A stretch of DNA of 64,000 bases from positions 1-64,000 of the forward strand of contig WAEK01000003.1 in NCBI GenBank assembly GCA_011634665.1, in the 5' to 3' direction. This DNA is from Mortierella sp. BCC40632. Taxonomy: Eukaryota; Mortierellomycota; Mortierellomycetes; Mortierellales; Mortierellaceae. Below the pieces are notes generated by a model. The model was not told the DNA's origin, did not search any database, and was given only the letters and a program-made list of their open reading frames with translations. Positions 23,278 through 35,630 of this stretch are shown here, in pieces (the first letter of the stretch is position 1; every line of letters starts with the position of its first letter). A program made the translations under genes and the position numbers.

Positions 23278-24258
23278 GATGATAGTAGACTAGAGAGACA
23301 CGCGTCGATCCGTCCCCCAGTAAAGTAAAGTTAGCTAGACATTCTTTCTAGCATGGAGCACGTCAAGGTTTTTGGCTTAATGAAAGTACCGGATAAAAGG
23401 CTTGAAAAGGCGGTTAGAGGAGGGCAAAGGTGAGGTGCACAGTGGAGAGAAGCACTGTACACGCAAGCCCTAGAATCCCTGGGAACGGATGAAAAATGCC
23501 CGGGGATATGGGAAAGGCTGCGGCGAGTGTTGGCCAGAAAAATAAGAGTGCAAGAAACGGGTTGTGTCTGCGACTCAAGATAATAAAAGAAAAAAGAAGT
23601 GTTGTTGAGGATGAGGGACAGATGAGAGATTCGATTGCTCAGTGGACCTAGTTGAGTGACTCGACTTTTTTTCTAGTAGGCTCTTTGCACGCTTGAAAAG
23701 CTATCGAGTATACGAAGGTCTCGATGTTGGTCTGGAGAGCGTTTGGGGATTTGGAGTAGAAAAACAGTAGATCAGGGCCAAAAAAAACCCGCGCTGAAGA
23801 GATGTAATCGCGAAAGAGGGAGAGACTCGGTGAGAATGGGGGGAATGAAAGTGCCGTGAGTGAGAATGCACGAGAGTAGCAGTTGAGATAGTGATGGTTG
23901 CGTCCAAAAGGTCGAGGAAGAGGACAAGAGAGGGAGAGGAAGAAGAAGAAGAAGAAAGGCAAAAGAGAATGAGCAGAGTGAAAAACAGGCCAGGGGACGA
24001 TGGCGGCAATCCAGAAAAGCCAACAACGACCTCAGAGGAGAGAGGAGAGAGAGGAAGAAAAAAGAAAAAGAAAAAAAAGTGGGAATCGACACTCGAGAAT
24101 TCGAGTGCGATTTCCTTATTTCCAACGGATAATTATCTATTTCCTCTAATTTCCGAAACCATTGGAATCGAACCCGCATTGCCGCATCTGATCAAAATTC
24201 CCGAAGTCCTCATCAACTCTTCAACCTCCACCACTTTCATTCTCAAGAACAAATAACG
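23278..24258. promoter_or_regulatory. Shared divergent promoter region, TRA1 and the 84-aa gene
   Basis: 981 bp lie between the divergent start codons of TRA1 (minus) and the small membrane-protein gene (plus), so both promoters and 5' untranslated regions must lie here. It is purine-rich on the plus strand from about 23,930 to 24,080. I see no clear TATA element that I would defend. No other gene is supported in it. Confidence 0.5.
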
Positions 24259-24727
24259 ATGGCACTTCTCGGAACTGTTGCAGGATTCGCCACCTTTGGT
24301 ATCGCTGCCCGCGGCCTTGGCCTCACCATTCAACGTCGCCCCTTGGCTAGCGGTACGTCGTCGTCACCTCCTCCCGATCACATGGATCGGAGGAAAGGAG
24401 GATCAACCTACCACCTCTTTACATCCGGAACTTGACTTGTTCCATTCTCAAAGGAAAAAAGAAGAAGAAGAAGAAAAGGAAGGAAAAGAAGAAGGAAAAG
24501 GAGAAATATCCAGTTCATTAACAAAACCCCGTTATCCATATCGTCTCCCCTTCCCCTCTCCGATAGGATTTGCTGGTTATGCCGCTTCTGCACTGGCCCT
24601 GGGTGGTGTTGGCTACTGGATCCACGGACTCGAGCAGAGACAGAACGAGGTTTTGAAGGAGCGCAAGGAGCTTCTTATCCGCAACCGTGATAGGAGAGTC
24701 GCTGCTGCAGAGGAGGCATCTGCTTAA
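24259..24727 (+). CDS. Small membrane protein, possibly mitochondrial (84 aa)
   Basis: Two exons, 24,259-24,352 and 24,567-24,727, join in phase 1 (donor GTACGT, acceptor CCGATAG) and end in TAA. The product starts MALLGTVAGFATFGIAARG. It has two short glycine/alanine-rich hydrophobic stretches (about residues 2-21 and 33-50) separated by a basic QRRP, and then a charged helical tail (EQRQNEVLKERKELLIRNR). The pattern of a short N-terminal membrane segment, a second segment ending in GYWIHGLEQRQ and a charged tail reminds me of small accessory subunits of fungal respiratory complex I, but I cannot assign a subunit. The intron (214 bp) is purine-rich. The gene is divergent from TRA1 and convergent with the MTC6-like gene. 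Confidence 0.75.
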
Positions 24728-25508
24728 AAAGAAAAAAAAAGAAAAGAGTGCCATAAAAATTACAATTGACCGGATATGTCCTCCTCCACCGCCTCTTCGC
24801 CGACTATAAAGTTTACTTCTTTTTTTTTATTCTTCTGTCATGCGCGCAACATACCCTGCTTCGACATCGCTCTAGACCGCGTTCAAAATTGATTGTCAGG
24901 GAATCCAATACCATGGAGCTCTCTTGTTTTTGTGCCTCTCGCTTCAGAGTGGCAGCAATTGCCATTCAACGCGAGATAGTCGACCCTCTTTTTTTTTCTC
25001 AGTAAAGTCCACCCTAGATGACTTTGTTCCATCAGAATTTCATCCTTTTCTTTTTTTTTTTTTTTTCTCTTTTTTAAAAAAAAATGTAAATGATATGAAG
25101 CTGTCGGTGCTTCTCGGTGTACAGCGCGCCACGGAGAAAGGCGTCACCATATGTTTTAATGAAGCATCGGTCAGTCTTAGGTGCCTGTCTGGACTGGTAA
25201 CCCACGCCTACCACACTGGTTTTTCAGGCCAACGGGAGGATAATGGTCGCCAGCAATTATGAGCCCTGTATTTAAGTTTGTGAGACTTGAAGAAAAAAAA
25301 AAAAGAAACAGGTGCGAACTGCTTATTTAAAGGAGATTTTCACCAGGCCACCAGTGACCGCTGAAATCTTACAAAGGAGAAGGGACAGTTGGCCCCACAC
25401 CTCTCAAAACAAAGCCAAATTTAATGCTTCAGCAACCCACCAGCGGACTCTTTTTTCTATTTTTTTTTTTTTTTTTTTTTTTTTTTTGTCAGGCTGATAG
25501 CCTTGGCT
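24728..25508. other. Convergent intergenic stretch
   Basis: It lies between the stop codons of the 84-aa gene (plus) and the MTC6-like gene (minus) and should hold both 3' untranslated regions. Poly-T/poly-A blocks occur at about 25,050-25,084 and 25,459-25,487. I see no gene in it. Confidence 0.6.
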
Positions 25509-28500
25509 TTATGCTGGCACAGTCTCCACCTCTGTTCGAAGGAGCTTGGTCCGGACTTGATGTCGTCTTCGGTTTCCTCTCCGTAGACGCACATTTCGAC
25601 GACACTTTAGATACAAGAAGAGTCCTACCACGAGTAAAATAATGACGCCACCTATTTTTGATTCAAAAGCAATTGGTTGATTTTCGTGTCAACATCCAAA
25701 GTTAGATCACAACTAACGCAGTGTGTGTGTGTGGGGAGGGGGGAAGACAAAGAATAGATATTGACTTACCAATGGAAGAGACTTTGATAATCTCTTGAAG
25801 AGCTACCGTATTATCTGGCTCCTGGTAAGGACATTTGCCATTGATCCCTCCAGGTACCCAGCAGCCAGCCGTTTGCCAACTCGAAATATCAATCCAGATC
25901 ATCCCTCCTCCAGGCAACGCCATCGTTAGCGCATGAGTATTGATATTCCCATCATGGCTCCATCCTGGCGCTTCCACTCCAAGCAATGTTGCAGCCTCAG
26001 CCTGATTTGGAAACATCCTTTGGCTTGTTAACTCGATCGACTCTTTTCCATCATGATCACGATGGTCACTACCACCACTTCCACTATCGCCTCTAGTACT
26101 CCGATGTACAAGCCTTGTCTTTTCGGTCCGAACACCACTATTACCATCGTTGCCTTCAGTCGAGTGGCGGCCCACTTTTTGTTGTTGTAATTGACTGACC
26201 AAAGCTTTGAAAGCAGAGGGAGCAGTCGTGTTCCAATACTGGAGTAGAGTTTGATAGAGGTATTGATTCTCGCGAGCTGTCCGTGGGACATCAAATTGGA
26301 AACCGTCCGGACATGTCACATCTCGGTAGTTGGCTGATCCCTTTTCATAGACTATCCACTAGTTGTCGTTAGTGTATTCAAAGAACAAAGAGACAGAATG
26401 TGTTAGAGGCCTTGAAAAGCGATAGAGCACTTGTATGAATGAGCGAAGAGGTGAATAGAAAAAAAAAATGGAAGTTCAATATTTTACCTCAGAGGAGGTT
26501 CCGGTCTTCCGACAAGCGACCGGAAGCCTAAGATTACAATCCTGAACAGCCCACCGGCCATTGCCTTGCATTACACCACAACGACGGTCGCGACTACGCG
26601 TTTGGTTGATTGGAGGTTGATCTACATCCCAAGACCAAATACTCATCGCAGCCAATTCTGAAAACGATAGCCCAGACCCTCTACTCTTGACTAGATTGGA
26701 GAATCCACAAAACGACTAAAAGAAGGAAAGGAGGAAGAGGAGAAGGGAGGGATGAGATAGGGATCAAACATGGACGATAGTGTCCATTCACTCAAAATTG
26801 ATCTCACTTACAGCCATTTGACCTGTCGTATAATTCCAAGGTGTCGAGTCATCATCCGAAATAGTTGAATATGACCAAGAAATGAATGTATTGCCTGCAC
26901 CAGAATCACCGTTGGCTTGATCATGATCGTTCGGAGGAAAGGCTTCCTCGGAGCCTGTCGGGACCATTACAATCCCAGGCATAGGGAACCTGCAAGAGTC
27001 TAGTGTCAAGCCTGGGGTGATCTTGATGAGACTACCATTCGACATGGGCAAACTTAGTTGCCCAGGTCGAAAGATGGTTGAGAAATCATCTGTCAGGTTG
27101 TAAGAAGTATTGGCCTTAAGATTATTCTCTCCAAACCCGATCACGAGTCGTTTCCGGATCACCTCAGTCATGTAGAAGCTAGTTGGCCAGCCTGTTGGAG
27201 CTTGAAGTTTGTGTGTTTGTGGATTATCGCTTGTATTGTAATAGTCCATTGCCACAGGCCCGTTCCGCCACCAATTGGACCGGATATCCTGTCGTTCTTG
27301 GTCCAGCATAGTCGGGGTATAGATCAAGTTGGGAAACGCATCCAGGAGTAGATCCTTGAGCGAGATTGCATTTGGAAGGACAGCTTTGATGGTAACATTC
27401 GTATTGGGGGATCCGAGTGTAGAGATGAAGTCTTGATTGTTCAGATTCTGAGGGGACGCTGTAGCCTGTGGCGAGTATGTTCCATTACCTGCACCTGCAC
27501 CTGCACCTGCTATCGATGGCACTGGAGTAGGCGTCGCAGTTGCATTGGGCGGAGGAGTAGGGGGTCGACTTCCTAGGCCATCCGTGTTTAGTTCATTCAG
27601 GTTCAAGATCAAGAGAATTACATCCTCGAGCTCATCCTCAGTCGTCTGCGAGATCCAAGTCTGCAAGCTCTGCAATAGAATGACAAGATCATCCCCTGAG
27701 GAGCATGTGATACCATCGATTGTTTGATCGACTGTGTCGGCCGCATTGTAGGAGACAACGCTCTTGCTCATTGACAGTCGACTTGCGGGAAACTTTTCAT
27801 TTGGTTGGTCGCGTGGCACATCCTCAGCAGCTCCTTGGATAGGCAAGGGTGTTAGAGGTGTCTCTGTTTTGTTCCGAGTCTTGACATGCTCCTTTGGCGC
27901 TACTGGCGAAGGTTGGACAGGTTTTTTCCGTCCAAGCCAATCTACATTCTTTCCATTTGACTTCCTGTCCGCACCTTTGCTGTCCTTCCCTTTACTTTTG
28001 TTACTGTTACTGGAGTTGGTAGTTGTGTGCTTAGGGGCTGCTGTAGAGGATCTTTGCCTTGCCTCGCCTCGAACGCTGCTTTCTTTTAACGACCTTTCTT
28101 CAACTCCATGAGTAGGATGACCTTTGGTTGCAGATGTCGTGGAGCCCTCGACTGTAGATGACGAGTCGTGTCCAGGGATAAGGATTGATGAATATGCTGA
28201 TGGCGACAATGGCGATGGGGTTACTCCAATGGATCCGGCGATAGCTCCAGCAAGAGCTCCAGAAAGAGCAGCATCCGGTGACAATGGTCCGTTACCTCCA
28301 TGCTGGTTCATCCTCTGCAGCGGTGCCTTCTGAAACTGTGCCTGTTGTTCCTGTTCCAACTTGTGTTGAAGAGCAGTCCTGACTGACGACGCGTAGGTGC
28401 CGTCGCGCTTCATCCGTGGACAGAGCTGCCACGCTAGATCCGCGCCGTCCCACCATAGATCCACCACCAATCTACGCATCCCTGCCTGGAGAAGCTGGGT

Positions 28501-29100
28501 TATGTTCTTGACACGGGCCCCGCTATAGTCGTTGCCAAAGTATACTGTCTTGGTATCCACGCCTGGCCAGAGCTGTCGATTAAGCGGGATCTGGGGTGCT
28601 GCAACCAATTTCTGAGTCGCAAGTGCTCCATCGGCGTATTCACGAGGATCTGCAAGGTCGCCAAGGGGGGTGTGCTTCGTAAAGGCAAACTCGGGGCCAG
28701 TCAATTGTGAAGCAAAGTCGTCGGGGGAAGGAGAATCGACTCGCTGATGAGAATTACTGTTTCGTGCGGCAGCACAGGGATGAATTAGTGTAAATGACGA
28801 AAGGATCCTTGGGAGAATGAAGAACAGAGATGCTGCTGATGAATGACTAGGAAATGACGAACTGGAAGGACTGCTGGCACAAGTCAATGCGAAGACAAAA
28901 AAGAACAATAATAGGGAGGAAGAAGGTTTCTTTGATCGAGAGCCTGGTGTTGGTGTTGGTACAACGTATGGAGAAGACCCTTTCGAGGATGGGGTTGCTG
29001 AAACAGTCGGAGGAGCAGGTGGTGATGATGGCGAGAGTGGGGAGAGTGATGGTCGTGGGCTGGTGCAGGGGCGAGTCCAGGGCGCCTGCAGGGATACCAT
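25509..29100 (-). CDS. MTC6: MTC6-like membrane protein (Maintenance of telomere capping protein 6 family, 1,082 aa)
   Basis: Four exons join in phase: 26,812-29,100; 26,488-26,715; 25,770-26,358; 25,509-25,651. Start ATG 29,100 is chosen because it precedes a hydrophobic N-terminal segment (SSSLLLFFFVFALTCASS, about residues 60-77) that can act as a signal or anchor; the frame stays open far upstream. The lumenal part shows the family pattern: VYFGNDYSGARVKNITQLLQ, then GMRRLVVDLWWDGADLAWQL as in PI-PLC-like TIM barrels, and a later LVILLQSLQTWISQT. A cysteine-containing segment, RRCGVMQGNGRWAVQDC then LPVACRK, resembles the lectin-like part of this family. The last exon encodes one membrane helix (GVIILLVVGLFLYLKC) and a basic tail. 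A Ser/Thr/Lys-rich insertion of about 200 residues splits the barrel. Yeast Mtc6 is much shorter. The molecular role is unknown; the name comes from a yeast telomere-cap genetic screen. Confidence 0.82.
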
Positions 29101-30666
<1,566 letters not shown>

Positions 30667-32947
30667 CTACATACTGTCCGGATTGGTGACTCGGAGCCCT
30701 GGACCACCTGCCCCACGATAGCTTGCTACACTACCTGAGTCCTCGTCGCAGGTACGCCCAAGCATCTTAACTCCAAGAACATGTCCACAATTCTCCTCGT
30801 CCTCAGACATCACCCCTTCACCTCGTCTCCTCGCTACAAACGGTCGTCTCTCTGCCTCAACTGCACTTCCACCAGACCTTGGCCTGCCGGGGTCTTTCCT
30901 CCCTACCTTCCCTGCCCCGACCACACCTTTGAATAACCCCCGACTCCATCGGCGTTCCGGAGAACCTGTCCTTGTCCTCGACCTAATCTCGGTCTCCCCT
31001 TCTGACTCTGTGTTCCTCCTTGTTGCTTTTTGAGTCTGAGCAGGTGGTCCTGGCCACGGATTCTCTCCATTCATCTCACTGTCTACGCGACCAACATGTG
31101 TTAGTTCACCTTGATCTTTCTCCCAAGGATCCTCCTCTTTGTCGTCATCACCAAATTTTTCACGTAGTGCCTTGGACAAGGGCTGGTACTGCCTGACATC
31201 TCCATTTCGTTCTCGCAGTTTTTGATCCTGTTCTTGTTGCAAAGGTGATTGCTGTTGTTGTCGAATCGCTTGGACATAAGGGATCGAGAGTCGTTTAAAA
31301 TGCTGCTTAATCCCTTGACCTATCCTTCGACTTGCTGTCGATGCAATCAATGGGAGTGGTACACGTGGTGGGGTGGCCAACTCGACTTCGCGTTCTAAAA
31401 GACTAGCCACATCTTCTCTCATCTCCTCCATCATGTCCTCCTCATGGTCTTCCCCTCGATTCGTGCCATGAATGCGTCTCGTCCGCGTGGCATGGTAGCC
31501 TTCTGCTTCTACTTTTTCTAAAACACGGGGCCGAAAGCTTGAAGGCTCTATAACTCCAGAGGAGGAACGGCCTCTATACCCCATTATCCCATTTGTCTCT
31601 GTGATCGACACCAAAGGCACACCCGAATAACAACAAAATTGACTAGTGTCGTTGTTGAAGCTATGAGGACGACGGTACTGCCCTGTCTCTGAATGGGGAT
31701 GGATCTGTTCTGGCTGGGAATGGAACGAGTGTCGCTGGCGACGCGGACGACGTCCTTCATGACCTGTAGCCTGGCTATGATAATGGTCATGATCATGAGG
31801 GTGGAGAGTCAGAGGGGCCGTACTGCGAAAAGGATCTGCACCATCCAACAGGATCCGATCATACGCATTGACTCCATGTGACCCTGGAGAAGTTATCGGT
31901 CGGAGATGCTCCCCCGGCTGCTGGATTGGGTGATGATGCGAACGAACTTGGGGAAAGTAACTAGAGTGGTAACTGTGATGATGGTGATAACGATGAGGAA
32001 GAGGAGGATGCGGGTCGTTCGCTGTCACTGTCGTCTCAAACGGATGCCGGTACGGATAAAGATCGGCCACCACTCCTCCACCTCCTGCCAGCTCTTGACC
32101 TTGGTTCTGTCCTTGTCCCGATCCGCCCTCAATATCTACCTCATACAGAGCTCCATACCCGTCATGGTACGGATCGAGTCCCGGATCATCTCCAAATGTG
32201 ACACGCCGATGGCGTCGAGGACTCTCATAATCACCACCACCACCACCACCACCATTTATCAACGTCACCTCTGCGCCTGAACCAGACACTCTTCTGGACA
32301 TGGGTTGGTAGGTCAATGTTGGGCTTGTGATCGTCTCTAGACTTTGGCCTTGTCCATACCGATGCCCTTCTTGTCCCTGGCACAGTGTTGGTGCGAGAAC
32401 AGAGGCTCGGACGGACCTAGAGTAATCTGAGCCAATTCTGGCGGCGCCCTCCAAAGTCTCCATACCACGAATGCTAACATTCGGGGGCATGGCCGAGCTT
32501 TGGGGTCGTTCGACAATCTCGCTGTGTAAATCACTGCCACCTTGACTGCTCTCACAGTTGGACTCGAGGTCGAGTGAACAAGCATATCTTGAGTGACGAT
32601 AATGGGATGCATGTTTCAGAGACTCGCCTCTGTGTCCGCCATGGGCATGACCATGAAGATGAGACCGATGAGAATGTCGACTATGGCTGTGGCGTCGCGT
32701 GGTTTCGGACCAGAGAGATCGTACGCGTTGCTGGCGCCGGTTTCGCCTTTTGATCAGTAGGTAGATCAGAGCCATACAAAACGCTAGCAGACACAAGGAC
32801 GCTGTGGCAATTGAGGCCACAGGGACGTTTTTGATCCCGGAACCAGTCCCACTGGGGTCTGTGAATAGAAAGAGTTATTGGGATCATCGGAATGGGAAGA
32901 TAAAGCGGTTAGTTAAGAGTCTTGCATCCTTGTTTACCAATAAGTAG

Positions 32948-33006
<59 letters not shown>

Positions 33007-33936
33007 AAGAGCCGCAGTCTGCGTACTTTCTGTATTTTCTGTGCTTTCTCCTTCGTGGTCGGTACTAGGGGACCGTGCAAAGTCTTTTCCGGATTTTTCA
33101 TGGTGATTACCATTCTTGTTGTCTCCATGTTTACTTTCAGCTTCATTGATCTCTTCACCTTCGTCTTCATCCTCACTCCCTTCTTCATGCTCTTCAGGTT
33201 CTTTTTCTTCAGATACATGCTCCTTGTCTTTGAGTCCTTTATCGCGGTCGTTACTGCCTCCATTCTCTTTTCCTTTGCCTACATAAGAAGATCATCCCCC
33301 ATTTCCAGTTAGTTATGATAAACGGCGTGTATAGCTTGCTATTGAACAGGAGAGAAATAAGCGTTTCCCTAAAAATGGTCAGCCAATACTCATCCAAGCC
33401 GAAAAATACTTGCCTTGCAACTTTTGATTGTTTGACTCGGATGGGTTCTGTTCAGGCTCAATCTCTTCTTTGTCCTCCAATTCAGACTTGGTCGATGATC
33501 GTTCGATCATCGACGAGGAGCTCGCAACCGTCGCTGTCGCCGCGATTATTGGTCTCATCCCATTCCCCTTTTGTCTCTTGACAAACACTTGTTCCCATCG
33601 TGACCGTAACCGTTGTCGTGGTGGGATTGGAGCCGTGTCGATTCCTCTAGTGCGGTGGATGACGGTCTCCAGGACATGGAATGTCATTGGCGTCGACTCT
33701 TGCTCTGCGCCTGCTTGATCCTGTTCCGTTGGGCTCTGGAGAGATTCCTCCTCTCTCCATGAGGGGCCAGAGAATCTGCCAACAAAGGAGTACTGCTGCG
33801 GTTGCGGTTCAGATGGAGTTGGAGGGGAAACATTAATGTGCTCAAACAAAGACCTTGTTAAAGATGTAGACACTGGAGTGGGAGATGAAGCACAGTGTCC
33901 AAAACTATAACAGAGATGAATCACTAGCATCAGCAT
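30667..33936 (-). CDS. Type I membrane protein with long His/Arg-rich cytoplasmic tail (988 aa)
   Basis: I do not recognise a family. Three exons: 33,414-33,936; 33,027-33,278; 30,667-32,858. Start ATG 33,936 gives a signal peptide (MLMLVIHLCYSFGHC then ASSPTP). The frame is open upstream, but that part lacks such a signal. The predicted extracellular part (about 270 residues) is Ser/Pro-rich, then strongly acidic (HVSEEKEPEEHEEGSEDEDE). A single membrane helix follows (VASIATASLCLLAFCMALIY) with a basic stop-transfer motif (KRRNRRQQR). The cytoplasmic tail of about 680 residues is disordered, rich in His, Ser and Arg (RRHSHSRHSHRSHLHGHAHG). The organisation recalls fungal cell-surface sensors, but no WSC or Mid2 motif is seen. 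Intron 1 has a GC donor (AAG/GCAAGT), the only one that keeps the frame. Confidence 0.75.
32949..33008. repeat. (GA)n microsatellite inside an intron
   Basis: GA repeat of about 60 bp lying entirely within intron 2 (32,859-33,026) of the type I membrane protein gene. On the sense strand it is a CT tract, and it may double as an extended polypyrimidine tract. Confidence 0.9.
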
Positions 33937-35506
33937 CCATGGTATCCTGCAGAGAAAAGATGAGGGGTTGATGGATGCTCGGGCTTGTGAACGTGGTCGA
34001 AAGTGACTCTTCCATCCTGTTCTTTGATTGATAATCAGTGCGGTCGGGGCTGACGTTGGTTGCGAGGCTAGCAAAGACAAAATGTGGTTGAAGGGGGACT
34101 GGGTTGCACTAGCACGGTTCCTGGGTGGATGTCGAGGCACAGTAAGGATCATTGCTTCCCTGCTCCATATTGAGTGCTGTGAGAATAGGTCATTTGCTTG
34201 GATAGAGTCTTTCTCGACAGGCAGGTGTTTTCGGAGTTGAGTCTTGTCGTCTTTGCAATATCCAAAGCATGGTGTCAAGTTGCATAGTAAGTTTGGCGAA
34301 TCTCTCTGTCCAGGGTGGGCTTGTTCTGTTTGGCTTTTAGTGTGGCTCTGAGATCTCTGGTAGCGACCATGGGTATTGATCCAATCACATGCCTTGTCTT
34401 TTTCACTATTACTGTGTTTGTCGACTCTTGTCGCACTGTGCCGAATGCTTTCCGTGGGAACAGCTGTCCATCGACAGAGCTTTTTTGCAAAAGGGTTGTC
34501 TCCGTGGACAGTGTTGATGTATAAATCCATGGATCTCCTTGGGCGCTTAGTTATGGATTGATGCCGAGAGGCTTTCTGTCGCCACCGATTCATTATCCTG
34601 CTATTGTTTTTGTTCTGGTTGTTCATTTCCAAAGAGATCTTGCTCGGAGAAATATGTAAAGATGGGCTAACAAGACATATGCAAACATACAAACAAACAA
34701 ACACACAAAGGGTTACAGTGTCGAGTTTAACTATTCAAGGGAAGAGTCAAGAAAAAGAAGAGAGAGACAAAGAAAGGAAGAGAGGTTGTTCGACCTTGGC
34801 AATGGTCATCACACTTCCCTTTCACTCAACATACCTCGCCACCTGGTCCTTTCACTCGCTCTATCATGTGAACTAGAATCCTAATCCGACCCTGAAATGC
34901 GTTCAAGTAGAGTGATAGAAAGATGTAGCAAATAGAGGAGAATATGAGAGCAAGATAAAAGAGAGCTAAATATGAAAGAGAGAAAGAGTGAGTAAGAGAG
35001 AGAGAGAAAGGGGAAAAAAGGAGAACGAAAAGAGGCAGCCCATCAACTATGAATTCCGTCGCAGCCCAGTAGGCCCAAGTATCCACGGAGGTTTGAAGCC
35101 AAAAAAAAAAAAAAAAAAAAAAAAAAGTCTTTGTAACCAAATTTCCAGTTCATGAAAGATACTAGGAAGAACCCCAAGGGGATATAAAAGAAAAAAAAAG
35201 TAGACATGCAAAATAAGTTTATTACAAGAAAGAAAATGATAATGCTTGCTCAACGAACAGCCATAAAAGTGTAAAAAGTCAGAAGAACAGGGAAGTAGGA
35301 TAAAGACAAACCAACAAAAAAAAAAAAAAAAAAAAAAGACAAGTGGGAGGGGAGAGATACCACGTGGGGGGAGAGGGGCATTAATAAACAGCAAAAATGA
35401 TATATGGAAAACAAAAAAGAGACTGGAAAGAAAGGGTAACTTGACATGGCACGCTTTGCAAGGAAATACAGACACCGACTCCCTTCGCATTGTGGACAAA
35501 AAGAGA

Positions 35507-35592
<86 letters not shown>

Positions 35593-35630
35593 GAGAGAAA
35601 GAGAGAAAGAAAGAAAGAAACAACAAGGTC
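33937..35630. other. Intergenic stretch with microsatellites
   Basis: The frame of the membrane protein gene remains open on the minus strand to 34,704, but with no signal or domain, so I regard it as 5' untranslated. Poly-A runs occur near 35,101-35,126 and 35,317-35,337, and a GA tract at about 35,511-35,585 ends in GAAA repeats. I see no other gene. Confidence 0.55.
35511..35619. repeat. (GA)n followed by (GAAA)n
   Basis: GA dinucleotides pass into GAAAGA and then GAAA repeats, ending 11 bp beyond the stop codon of the 1,001-aa gene on the minus strand. It is therefore probably in its 3' untranslated region. Confidence 0.93.

Noticed and set aside
24150..24215. tRNA-like GGGTTCGATTCC motif on the minus strand
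   Set aside because: The T-stem does not pair and no acceptor, D or anticodon stem could be built around it.
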